64,000 nucleotides of DNA from Vibrio superstes. GTDB taxonomy: Bacteria > Pseudomonadota > Gammaproteobacteria > Enterobacterales > Vibrionaceae. Made by a program: the position numbers and the translations under genes. Position 1 is the stretch's first letter, and every line of letters starts with the position of its first letter. Of this stretch, positions 35,581 through 43,712 are shown piece after piece. The notes below the pieces were generated by a model. That model searched no databases. It saw nothing but the letters and a program-made list of their open reading frames with translations, and had not been told where the DNA came from. The stretch covers positions 749,893 through 813,892 of the forward strand of contig NZ_BCUR01000001.1 of the NCBI RefSeq assembly GCF_003569005.1. Direction: 5' to 3'.

Positions 35581-36570
35581 ATGAAAGCTGTGACTTATTG
35601 CAAAACCTCCGACCGCTTCCAACTTCGTGATGTTCCAACACCCAAAAGATCAAATAAAGACGTATTGGTACGGGTACTCGCCTGTGGATTGAATCCTATC
35701 GATACCAAGATCCCTCACTGGCATCACCTTGTAGGCGATATGGACGATGATTTTATTGTTGGATTAGATGTAGTAGGTGAAATAACTGAGGTTTCAGACG
35801 AAGAATCATCATGGCGAGTCGGTGATAAAGTTTTGTTTCACGGCAATATGTTCCGAAAAAACGGTGGCCTTGCTGAATACTGCCTCCAAAACCATCAAAC
35901 ACTTACCCTACTACCCGATGTTTCAACTGAGTTTGCAGCTTCTACACCATGTGCTGGCTGGACAGCGTGGCGTGCGTTAGTTGACAAATTATGCATTCAA
36001 GGTAAAGAATCAATCTTGATTACCGGTGGTTCAGGGGGTGTCGGCAGTTTTGCTATTCAACTGGCCAAATATTTTGGGGTTGATACCATCATTGTCAGCT
36101 GCTCTAAAGGCAACAGTCAGTATGTCAAACAACTAGGCGCAACTCATGTGATTGATTATCACACGCAAGATGTGGTCAAAGAAGTTATGACGATCACAGG
36201 ACACAAAGGCGTTAATGTTGCGCTTGATTGTGTAGGTGGCGAATCCGAGCTCTTTTGTGCCAACTCACTTCAATTTGACGGCGCAATGGTGGAGCTAGTA
36301 GAAACGGCCGACCTCACTCGTTACCAGCAAGCCAAGGCAAGAGGCCTGAGTGTGCATCAACTTAGCTTGGGCGCAGGATATAACAATGGCCAATCTGGTC
36401 TTAGATCCATACTCAACGCCGGTGAAGGCTTCAATAAGCTGCTAGATCAAAATCGAATTCAAGCGCCTTACATCACGAGCATTTCTCTTAGTCAGGCAGG
36501 AGATAAGTTACTTGAGATGAGGAACCAACGAACCGTTGGCAAGGTCGTAGTGATACTCGAAAACAAGTAG
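35581..36570 (+). CDS. Medium-chain dehydrogenase/reductase, quinone oxidoreductase type
   Basis: A 329-residue MDR protein with the zinc-free oxidoreductase pattern. N-terminal GroES-like domain with LVRVLACGLNPIDTKI near residues 30-45, then a nucleotide-binding domain with ILITGGSGGVGSFAIQLAKY near 140-159. DKVLFHGNMFRKNGGLAEY lacks the zinc-ligand cysteines. It may reduce an enone or quinone or oxidise a sugar alcohol; the neighbours suggest a sugar-acid intermediate. Hairpins precede and follow the gene. Confidence 0.85.
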   Translation: MKAVTYCKTSDRFQLRDVPTPKRSNKDVLVRVLACGLNPIDTKIPHWHHLVGDMDDDFIVGLDVVGEITEVSDEESSWRVGDKVLFHGNMFRKNGGLAEYCLQNHQTLTLLPDVSTEFAASTPCAGWTAWRALVDKLCIQGKESILITGGSGGVGSFAIQLAKYFGVDTIIVSCSKGNSQYVKQLGATHVIDYHTQDVVKEVMTITGHKGVNVALDCVGGESELFCANSLQFDGAMVELVETADLTRYQQAKARGLSVHQLSLGAGYNNGQSGLRSILNAGEGFNKLLDQNRIQAPYITSISLSQAGDKLLEMRNQRTVGKVVVILENK

Positions 36571-36580
36571 CCAATATAAG

Positions 36581-36627
36581 CGCACATGGGTGAAAACCGG
36601 CTGATAACGCCAGCATTGTGCGTTTTT
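36581..36627 (+). terminator. Terminator after the MDR gene
   Basis: CGCACA and TGTGCG pair across ~30 bases (which can fold further) and are followed by TTTTT, 10 bases beyond the stop codon. Confidence 0.55.
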
Positions 36628-37050
36628 GGTACCAACAAGATCTTAAACAGGCGCCGTTGAAGTACTAGTTCATGCCGTTATCGGTGACGTTTCACTTTAT
36701 TTGCGACGTATTCTCTACATGACAAGACATGGAGACGTTAACCAAAGATTGAGTTATTCATTCTTCTCATGATACCAACTCCCAACCCCCTGCTTTCTCA
36801 AAAAGGGAGTCTCCTAATTACTCTATCCAAAATTTATAATTATTTAGACATTTGTCCTAGGCTTACATGAGTTTCTCCCGCATCTTATAGGTTGAAAGCT
36901 AAATACCGTTCACTCCCCCGTAACTCGATCACTGTCGCATACTCCATTGTTCATGGTACTCGTGCACCTTGTAAATTAATCCAGATAAAGTATCACTTAC
37001 GCATCAATCTCTTTTCAAACTACAACGTTCCCCCTTCACTGATGACACCT

Positions 37051-37068
37051 CTGATATATCAGATATCA
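37051..37068. promoter_or_regulatory. GntR operator-like site 8
   Basis: CTGATATATCAGATATCA, a perfect 12-base palindrome with the GATA-CA extension of site 6, 221 bases upstream of the SDR gene. With site 9 it could allow DNA looping. Confidence 0.55.
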
Positions 37069-37214
37069 AATAATAGGTGTTTGTTAAAAAGTGTGACTCA
37101 CATTCACATGCTTGCATCAAAAAAACCAACTTTGCAGTAATTTCACGTATTTATTTAACCCCCGCAATAGTGAGAATAGCAATATCAAATTCTATTTAAT
37201 GCAAATCAACAACG

Positions 37215-37228
37215 CTGACATATCAGAC
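37215..37228. promoter_or_regulatory. GntR operator-like site 9 (SDR operon promoter)
   Basis: CTGACATATCAGAC, one change from the palindrome, 44 bases upstream of the SDR gene's start. Confidence 0.5.
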
Positions 37229-37271
37229 TCTAGATGCTGAATGTGTATTATTTACCACAAGGAAACCACAC

Positions 37272-38090
37272 GTGAAAAAAATTGTGATTACTGGTGCAAC
37301 TGGCCATTTAGGCAAAAAAATATATGACTATTTGAGTGCCAGAGAAGACCTTGATGTCTGGGGATTGGATATCCGTCCAAGTGACGATGACAAGATCGTA
37401 GTGGGCGATATCACTCGCTACGAAGAATCCTGGGCAAGCGTATTCGAAAACTGCCATGGGGTAATTCATCTTGCAGCCGATCGCGATAACCAATGTGGTT
37501 GGGAATCAGCCATACCTAACAACATCGATGCGTTGTACAACGTGTTCCATGCTGCATCTGTACATAACGTAAAACGCTTTGTATTTGCGAGTTCAAACTG
37601 GGTGGTAGGTGGATATCGTTTCGTTAATGCCAAACTTACACCAGACATTACGCCAAACCCTGTCAATCCCTACGGTGTCACCAAGCTAGTGGGCGAACGC
37701 ACAGCCCAGTACTTTGCCGATCACCACGGTATGGAAGTGGTAAGTGCCCGTATCGGTTGGACCCAATGGACGCACGATAATCAGCCAGGCGCTCACATGG
37801 AAATGGGGCGCTGGGGTCAACTGATGTGGTTAAGCGATCGAGACTATCTGCATGGTATGGAGAGTTCCCTATTGGCGGACATCGATGGCCATGTCGTGGT
37901 TAACCTAATGTCCAACAATAAGGGCATGAAATGGTGCCTTGAAAGCTCACGTAAAGCCATTGGTTATATCCCACAAGATGAGTCTTCAGCTGACCTCCCA
38001 GCAGGCGTGCGTATCAAAGAATTTTTCGCTTGGATAGGCCAACGCCTCATCCCCGCGTTAGGTAAAAAGATCAACAACCCCAGTTTCTAA
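37272..38090 (+). CDS. NAD-dependent SDR, uronate-dehydrogenase-like
   Basis: A 272-residue extended-type short-chain dehydrogenase. The Rossmann motif is VITGATGHLGKKIYDYL at residues 5-20. SSNWVVGGYRF near 107-117 and the catalytic YGVTK near 136-140 fit bacterial uronate dehydrogenases (which show FASSNHTIGYY and YGVSK). That enzyme oxidises D-galacturonate or D-glucuronate at C1 to aldaro-lactones, which the lactonase two genes downstream would open. A GTG start follows AAGGAAA. A different aldose 1-dehydrogenase or epimerase activity remains possible. Confidence 0.75.
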   Translation: MKKIVITGATGHLGKKIYDYLSAREDLDVWGLDIRPSDDDKIVVGDITRYEESWASVFENCHGVIHLAADRDNQCGWESAIPNNIDALYNVFHAASVHNVKRFVFASSNWVVGGYRFVNAKLTPDITPNPVNPYGVTKLVGERTAQYFADHHGMEVVSARIGWTQWTHDNQPGAHMEMGRWGQLMWLSDRDYLHGMESSLLADIDGHVVVNLMSNNKGMKWCLESSRKAIGYIPQDESSADLPAGVRIKEFFAWIGQRLIPALGKKINNPSF

Positions 38091-38171
38091 ACTCCCCTTA
38101 AAGTTGCAAAAGACAACTTGCGGTTAAGGAAATTTAAAGTCAAAACACAACGTGAACATTAGGAAAATAAA

Positions 38172-39602
38172 ATGAACAAAGCACATAGTAATGGATACCT
38201 ATGGTTTATCTGTTTGGTTTCAGCCCTCGGTGGATTCTTCTTCGGATTTGACCTCATCGTAATCTCCGGCACCATCTCATTGGTAAAAGCTCAGTTTGGT
38301 TTCTTGCCATGGCAAGAAGGCTTTTTTGTGAGTAGCGCTGTTGTAGGGTGTATTGCGGGAACCGCCCTAGCAGGGAAGCTTAGCGACCGCTACGGTCGTA
38401 AGAAGAACCTATTTTTAGCTGCCCTCGTCCTGTTTGCCTCTGCAATGGGCTGTACCTTTGCAACAGACGCTAACACACTGATTTTCTTCAGGCTGATTGG
38501 TGGTTTCGGTGTTGGTATCGCAACCTTGACCTCTCCGTTGTACATCTCAGAAATTTCACCAACAAACGTTCGTGGACGAATGATCACTCTGTTCCAGTTT
38601 GCGATAACCGTTGGCATCATGATTTCTCTTTTTTCTAATGCAGGAATCCAGAACTTCTCAAACTCTTTAATTGCAAGCGGCAGCACTGAAGGTGTCATTG
38701 GTTGGTTATTCGGTTCAGAAGCATGGCGTGGAATGTTCTTGGCAGAAGGTATTCCAGGAATCGTGTTTGTACTGATGTGCCTATTGATTCCAGAGTCTCC
38801 TCGCTGGTTAATCGCAAACAATCGTGAAAAAGAAGCACGCATTATCATTGAAAAAGTGGCAGGAAAAACAGGAGCGAACGCGCTAGTTCAAGACTTAAAG
38901 AACGTTATCTCTCAAGAAACGGGGAAATTTGCCGACCTATTCAAAGGAGGCAACAAAAAAGCACTTAAGATCGCCGTCGCACTGTCATTCTTCTCTGAAA
39001 TGAGCGGTATCACCGTAGTCTTCTTCTACGGCCCAACTATCCTTGAAAAAGCGGGGCTTTCTTTAGGTGATTCATTAGGGGGCTTTGCCATCATTGGTAT
39101 CGTCAATGTGATTTTCACTGTCATTGCACTATGGCTAATGGATATTGCTGGACGTAGAAAACTGCTTCTAATTGGTACAATTGGTGTCATCGTAGCTCAC
39201 ACTATGATTGGCTTGCTGTTCTTAAACGGCCAAGATTCAGGTATGTTGCTGGTTTTCCTAATGTGTGCCTTTGTGGCCTTCTTTGCCTTTTCTATGGGAC
39301 CAATCAAGTTTGTTGTCATGAACGAAATCTTCCCTACAAAAGTTCGTGGACGCGCCGTGGCAGTAGCGACAATCATGGTTTGGGTATGCCAAGCGTTCTT
39401 AAATCAGTTTTTCCCAATGCTTCGTGAAATTATCCCTGTTGGTGCCATCTTCCTGTTCTTCGCAGCGATTCTGATTCCTCAAGTCTTATTCACTCTAAAA
39501 GCTATGCCTGAAACTAAAGGCATGTCACTGGAAGAAATTGAACAGCAGTGGAAAGCGCAAGATGAACAAGTTGAAGGTGAACTTCAGTCTGCTAACTCAT
39601 AA
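38172..39602 (+). CDS. MFS sugar:proton symporter (sugar porter family)
   Basis: A 476-residue carrier with 12 helices. Sugar-porter signatures are visible: GGFFFGFDLIVISGTI in helix 1, GKLSDRYGRKK after helix 2, R-x-G-x-G in RLIGGFGVGIATLTSPLY, PESPRWL near residue 209, and PETKG near the end. Substrates of the family are hexoses, pentoses, inositol or, more rarely, sugar acids. It follows the SDR gene and precedes the cytosolic lactonase gene, so it likely brings in the sugar or lactone used by them. The island therefore has two importers, this one and the TRAP system. Confidence 0.9.
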   Translation: MNKAHSNGYLWFICLVSALGGFFFGFDLIVISGTISLVKAQFGFLPWQEGFFVSSAVVGCIAGTALAGKLSDRYGRKKNLFLAALVLFASAMGCTFATDANTLIFFRLIGGFGVGIATLTSPLYISEISPTNVRGRMITLFQFAITVGIMISLFSNAGIQNFSNSLIASGSTEGVIGWLFGSEAWRGMFLAEGIPGIVFVLMCLLIPESPRWLIANNREKEARIIIEKVAGKTGANALVQDLKNVISQETGKFADLFKGGNKKALKIAVALSFFSEMSGITVVFFYGPTILEKAGLSLGDSLGGFAIIGIVNVIFTVIALWLMDIAGRRKLLLIGTIGVIVAHTMIGLLFLNGQDSGMLLVFLMCAFVAFFAFSMGPIKFVVMNEIFPTKVRGRAVAVATIMVWVCQAFLNQFFPMLREIIPVGAIFLFFAAILIPQVLFTLKAMPETKGMSLEEIEQQWKAQDEQVEGELQSANS

Positions 39603-39664
39603 AAATAAATAGAAAGACATCCAAGCCTCTGCTTGGGTGCCATCTTCTTTGGAATAGTATAACG

Positions 39665-40837
39665 ATGAAACAACAAAGCTCTATATTCAATTCACGCTTC
39701 ATGTATACCGCAAGCTATACTTACCCTCATTTCGCACCCGGTGCCGCAGAGCAAAGCTCAGCCAAAGGCATATCCGTTTATTCTTTTGCATTTGATGGCT
39801 CATTTGAGCTCATTCAAGTCATTGAAACCCCTAACCCATCCTTCATCACGCTCAATCGAGACCAAACCATGCTCTACTGCGTTAATGAACTGGGTGTTGA
39901 TGATCGCAAGCTGGAAGGTATGGTGAGTGCATTTCGTATTGATGCCAAGAGTGGCAAACTCACGTTTGTAAACTCTCAACTTACCCATGGTAACTGGCCA
40001 TGCCATTGTGAAATTGATAGTAGCGGTGGCTATCTAATGAGTAGCAATTACGGTAGCGCCAATTTTGTAACGCACCCTATCAATAGTGATGGTAGCTTAG
40101 GTGAACTCAGCTATCAGCATATAAACCAAGCCAATGGCATTGGTCCTGAAGCAAACCGCCAATCGGCCTCTCACCCTCACATGATAACTAGTAGCCCATC
40201 GGGTAAATTTGTACTGGGTGTCGACTTGGGTATCGACCAAATCCTGTGTTGGACGCTTGGTGAGAATGGTGAGCTCCACTCGGCCCCAGTCCCAGTTGCT
40301 AACATTGCTTCCGGCAATGGCCCAAGACACTTGGTATTCCACCCCTCGGAGCAATCCGTGTATGTATTAAACGAACTGTCATCATCAATCGATGCGTTTC
40401 GATTTGATAAAGAAAGAGGCAGTATGATTTGGTTGCAGTCTATTTCCATGCTACCGACAGACAGTGATTACATACGTCCGGAGTTTGATGCTACGAACCC
40501 AGGAAAAGTAGCAACTGGCGGAAACACAGGTGGAGAGATCTGCATCGACTCACAAGGAGGATACCTTTACGCCACTAATAGGGGTATGAACTCTGTAGCG
40601 CAATTTAAAGTCTGTCCTGAAACCTTCAAACTGAACGCGCTTGGGTGGACACCAACCCAAGGTGACTGTCCACGAGGAATGGCAATTGAACCCGATGACC
40701 AACACTTATGTGTAGGCAATCAAAATTCAAATAACATTGTAAGATTCACTATCGACACAACAACAGGGTTGCTAAAATCCAGCCCTACCATAATTGATAC
40801 TCCTGTACCCGTAGATTTTGCTTATGCAGGGTACTAG
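39665..40837 (+). CDS. Cytosolic lactonase, seven-bladed beta-propeller (YbhE/Pgl-like)
   Basis: A 390-residue paralogue of the exported lactonase at 25700, but with no signal peptide, so it acts in the cytosol. It opens with YTASYTYPHFAPGAAEQSSA, parallel to YIGTYSAPNFAPGA of the paralogue, and shares WPCHCEIDSSGGYLMSSNYGS and GPRHLVFHPS blocks. Last gene of the SDR-MFS-lactonase operon. It probably hydrolyses the lactone produced by the SDR dehydrogenase. The island boundary repeat begins ~100 bases after its stop. Confidence 0.88.
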   Translation: MKQQSSIFNSRFMYTASYTYPHFAPGAAEQSSAKGISVYSFAFDGSFELIQVIETPNPSFITLNRDQTMLYCVNELGVDDRKLEGMVSAFRIDAKSGKLTFVNSQLTHGNWPCHCEIDSSGGYLMSSNYGSANFVTHPINSDGSLGELSYQHINQANGIGPEANRQSASHPHMITSSPSGKFVLGVDLGIDQILCWTLGENGELHSAPVPVANIASGNGPRHLVFHPSEQSVYVLNELSSSIDAFRFDKERGSMIWLQSISMLPTDSDYIRPEFDATNPGKVATGGNTGGEICIDSQGGYLYATNRGMNSVAQFKVCPETFKLNALGWTPTQGDCPRGMAIEPDDQHLCVGNQNSNNIVRFTIDTTTGLLKSSPTIIDTPVPVDFAYAGY

Positions 40838-40938
40838 CTCGATGGGTTGTTAGTACACTCCGAGCTATGTTCGGGGTAATCAGCTTGCTATTCTCTCTGA
40901 GCATAATCCAACTTCATAATTGACACCGACAAATATTA

Positions 40939-41070
40939 TTGGACCGCTTTGCTATCCGACGCACCGATATCCGTTTCTGGCCATTCAGCGATAAGATCCA
41001 TGCTTGGTATGAACAAGACCAACCCATTGAATACGGTTTGCTAGACTATAATCGCTTTCAAAATAAATAG
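40939..41070 (+). pseudogene. cti 3' fragment (last 43 codons)
   Basis: Encodes LDRFAIRRTDIRFWPFSDKI and on to the cti stop codon, with no start or upstream coding sequence. It differs from the intact gene's end by two synonymous changes, so it has not decayed detectably. The likely explanation is that it is the displaced original end of cti, or the end carried by the incoming DNA. Confidence 0.9.
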
Positions 41071-41122
41071 GCGATGAACACTATTCAGATATCGAGTTTC
41101 TAGTGTTTCGATACCGTAATCT

Positions 41123-41146
41123 AGCCACTTCCTTTTTGAAGTGGCT
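41123..41146 (+). terminator. Duplicated cti terminator
   Basis: AGCCACTTC/GAAGTGGCT stem identical to the one at 21208, here followed by ATTATC instead of a T-run. Confidence 0.6.
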
Positions 41147-41557
41147 ATTATCTATCACACCAAACAGCCCTATTCGCAATTGTTGCACTTTCTTCCTCCA
41201 ACGTTCACATGCTCACGCCGCTGAACCATCACATTGAAATTAAGCTGATAGATGTATTTGACATAACGACTCCCCTTAATAAAGACTGATTATGCACTAG
41301 CTTGGCTAGCGAATACGGCCATTATAGGTCATCAATTAGTGCCACTAGACATCCAAAGACGACATCATTCATTCAGATCACGCCAAACTTAGAGTGCTTG
41401 ATGCTGAGCTTCTCTGTCCTGTGATCCATCATAATTGCAAGTAAGGGGGGAACAAGTACTTAATTCATCAATTTTGAATGTAAAAAAGATTAGTATTTAA
41501 CAGGTTTATTCTTATTATTAATAAATGGATAGCTATCAATTCAGATAATTTGGATCT
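41147..41557. other. Intergenic region between the island edge and the LysR gene
   Basis: About 410 bases with no gene. It holds a 15-base string GCTAGCGAATACGGC (near 41305) that recurs at about 53453 upstream of the other LysR gene. The final ~60 bases, A/T-rich, must contain the LysR promoter. Confidence 0.5.
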
Positions 41558-42466
41558 ATGAATTCACCGATTACCCTCGATGCACTCAAGGTTTTAGAAG
41601 CAATTGAACGTAAGAAAAGTTTTGCGGCCGCTGCTGAATCTTTATTTCGCGTTCCTTCAGCCGTTTCTTATACCGTTAACAAATTGGAAGAGGACCTAGG
41701 AGTCCCCTTGTTTGATCGAACCAAACGCAAGGCCGAGCTAACACCTATAGGTAAAATGGTTGTTGAGCAGGGTCGCCTTATTCTCAATGCCACAGAAGAA
41801 CTGACCCATCTAGTTAAACAATCGGCCAGTGGCTGGGAAGTTGAGCTAAGAATTGGGATAGATAGCATCTTAGAGTTCGACCCAATCTATGACCTAATCA
41901 AAAAATTTCACATCGATCATCCTTGGATAGATATCAAGGTCAGAGAGGAGGTGTTTGGTGGAACCTGGGATGCCCTTGCTGCTGAACGCTGTGACCTCGT
42001 TATTGGTGCCGCCGGTTTATCTCACAATAAGAGTTTTCAAACTCATGCCATCGGTAATATAGCGTTTGTCTTCGCTGTGGCAAAAGACCACCCACTGTGT
42101 AATGAACCGCAACCTTTGGCCGCTGAAATTATTAAGCAATACCCTTCAGTCGTGGTGGCTGATAGCTCTCAACTCCTTGAAGCTCGATCCGCGGGCTTGC
42201 TTGATGGCCAATCAAGGATCACTGTTCCCACTTTTCGAAAAAAAATAGAGCTTCAACAAGGTGGTGGTGGTGTGGGATACCTTCCAGTACATCGAATACA
42301 AACAGAACTGCAAACTGGGCAATTGGTCGCATTACCTGTTGAACTGGAAGATTGGCGAAAATTAGATCTTCATATAGCATGGAGAAAAGACAATGAAGGG
42401 AAAGCGCTCGCTTGGTTTGTAGAAGAGCTTAAAGCCATGCAAGAGTCGTGTTTCTTAATGTTCTAA
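41558..42466 (+). CDS. LysR-family regulator, YhaJ-like
   Basis: A 302-residue LysR protein. Helix-turn-helix: LDALKVLEAIERKKSFAAAA then LFRVPSAVSYTVNKLEEDLG. The effector domain follows (about 90-295). The N-terminal half resembles Escherichia coli YhaJ (SFAAAADELGRVPSALSYTM), which senses quinone and nitroaromatic derivatives and sits near yqjG and the pirin yhaK. The same companion genes lie next to it here on the opposite strand, so it probably controls them. It ends at a bidirectional terminator. Confidence 0.85.
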   Translation: MNSPITLDALKVLEAIERKKSFAAAAESLFRVPSAVSYTVNKLEEDLGVPLFDRTKRKAELTPIGKMVVEQGRLILNATEELTHLVKQSASGWEVELRIGIDSILEFDPIYDLIKKFHIDHPWIDIKVREEVFGGTWDALAAERCDLVIGAAGLSHNKSFQTHAIGNIAFVFAVAKDHPLCNEPQPLAAEIIKQYPSVVVADSSQLLEARSAGLLDGQSRITVPTFRKKIELQQGGGGVGYLPVHRIQTELQTGQLVALPVELEDWRKLDLHIAWRKDNEGKALAWFVEELKAMQESCFLMF

Positions 42467-42500
42467 CCTCACCTAAACATACATTGACCTTGTACTAACA

Positions 42501-42531
42501 AAAAACCCAGCAATAAGATTGCTGGGTTTTT
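42501..42531. terminator. Bidirectional terminator
   Basis: ACCCAGCAAT and ATTGCTGGGT pair across three bases, flanked by AAAAA and TTTTT; serves the LysR gene and the converging SDR gene. Confidence 0.85.
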
Positions 42532-42557
42532 ATGTATCAATCAAGTAGCGCTATTAT

Positions 42558-43451
42558 TTAAACAAATGCTTGTTTGTTAGCACTAACAAACTCTTCTAAA
42601 GTTGTCATTGGGCGACCCAATAATTGCTCACCGTCAGGGCTTACAACAGCCGCTTGGTTAGATGCAAACACTTCAAACAGTTCAATCATGCCGTGAGATT
42701 GCCACTCTGGCCAACCCGTGCTCAGCAAAGACTCGAGTGTTTGTTCTTCTGTCGGTGATACGTACGCCACCTTTTTGCCTGTCACCTCAGCAAATACCTT
42801 CGCCATATCTTCACCACCTAATAGCTCAGGACCTGTCACATTGTACGCTTTGTTATCGTGACCTGAAGTGGTTAGGATGTTGGCTGCCATTTCACCAATA
42901 TCAGCAATATTTAGCGGAGCAAAGCGACCCTCACGTAAACCTACGTACAAACCACCTTGCTTAATGCCATCAGCCCAACCAAAGAAGTTGTCTTGGAAGA
43001 ATATAGTACGCAAATGCGTATAGTTCAGACCTGACTGCTCAAGGTACTTTTCACCTGCACGGAACTGACGCGCAAACAAGATTGCTTCGTATTCAGCGCC
43101 AACCACTGAGTAAAAGACAAACTGCTTGATACTGCCAGCTGCAACAGCAGCATCAATGGCATTTTTCGCATGCTCTTCACGGTTTTCTACATTACCAGGG
43201 ATCATGAAGACTTTATCTACGCCCTGCATTGCACCGGTTAAGGTCTCAGCTTTCTCAAGGTCAATCAAGACAGTTTCAATGTTCGGAAACTGAGCTTTTA
43301 ATGCTTTTGCTTGCACATCAGTACGCACAGCGGCACGTACCACAGTATTGGACAGTGATTTTTCTTCCAAAGACTGAATAGTCGCAGTACCGTTATTACC
43401 TGCAGCACCAATAACCAAAATTGTTTCTTTGTTCATCGTATTTTTGTTCAT
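42558..43451 (-). CDS. NmrA-type atypical SDR, NAD(P)H-binding
   Basis: About 297 residues of an NmrA/QOR2-like atypical short-chain dehydrogenase. The nucleotide-binding motif is ILVIGAAGNNGTATIQSLE near the N-terminus. FVFYSVVGAEYEAI and LRTIFFQDNFFGW follow; no standard YxxxK is placed as in classical SDRs. Such proteins reduce quinones or sense redox state. I start at the ATG at 43451, where GGA lies eight or so bases upstream; the frame opens at 43478. It neighbours glutathionyl-hydroquinone reductase and pirin genes on the same strand. Confidence 0.82.
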   Translation of the reverse strand: MNKNTMNKETILVIGAAGNNGTATIQSLEEKSLSNTVVRAAVRTDVQAKALKAQFPNIETVLIDLEKAETLTGAMQGVDKVFMIPGNVENREEHAKNAIDAAVAAGSIKQFVFYSVVGAEYEAILFARQFRAGEKYLEQSGLNYTHLRTIFFQDNFFGWADGIKQGGLYVGLREGRFAPLNIADIGEMAANILTTSGHDNKAYNVTGPELLGGEDMAKVFAEVTGKKVAYVSPTEEQTLESLLSTGWPEWQSHGMIELFEVFASNQAAVVSPDGEQLLGRPMTTLEEFVSANKQAFV

Positions 43452-43655
43452 AATTTTATTCCAAATATTTTTCAACATTTTGCATTGACCGATTGTTCGT
43501 TAACACCCTTAGTGAGGTGCAGTTCGTTTGGTTAAGCGCTATATTAAAGCAGTGGCTGATTAAAAAAAGCGCACAGTTTTGAACTTTGAATTCTATATTT
43601 TTGAACTAATAGTCAGACAGATTTTTCATAGAAAATGACGCCAACGCCCAACAAC

Positions 43656-43694
43656 AAAAAAGCCCGCCCCACTGAACGTCAATGGGGCGGGCTT
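43656..43694 (-). terminator. Terminator of the yqjG-like gene
   Basis: AAGCCCGCCCCA and TGGGGCGGGCTT form a 12-base perfect stem; TTTTT follows on the minus strand. Confidence 0.85.
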
Positions 43695-43712
43695 GATGAA
43701 TCGGCAACGATA

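Larger units (their letters stand above)
36628..37271. other. Long upstream region of the uronate-dehydrogenase operon
   Basis: About 640 bases with no gene I can support. It contains operator sites 8 (37051) and 9 (37215) and must include the promoter of the SDR-MFS-lactonase operon. The rest is A/T-rich, with short frames only. Confidence 0.55.
21024..41146. mobile_element. Genomic island with nickel-dependent sugar-acid catabolism genes
   Basis: About 19.9 kb of DNA bounded by direct copies of the cti 3' end. Everything inside is one functional theme: a GntR regulator, nickel uptake, LarBCE cofactor synthesis, a LarA-type enzyme, two carriers, lactonases, dehydrogenases, kinase and aldolase, with shared operators at most promoters. 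No integrase, transposase or conjugation gene lies between the repeats, so the mobilising machinery is missing or acted in trans, or the insertion occurred by homologous recombination through the duplicated end. The boundaries are read from the repeat; the acquisition mechanism is inferred. Confidence 0.7.
40939..41146 (+). repeat. Right copy of the 208-bp direct repeat
   Basis: Gap-free match to 21024-21231. Upstream of position 40939 similarity to cti stops abruptly; downstream of 41146 it also stops. It carries the same terminator hairpin. Confidence 0.95.

Noticed and set aside
39621..39636. Hairpin CCAAGC/GCTTGG between the MFS and lactonase genes
   Set aside because: Six-base stem with no T-run; too weak to call a terminator.
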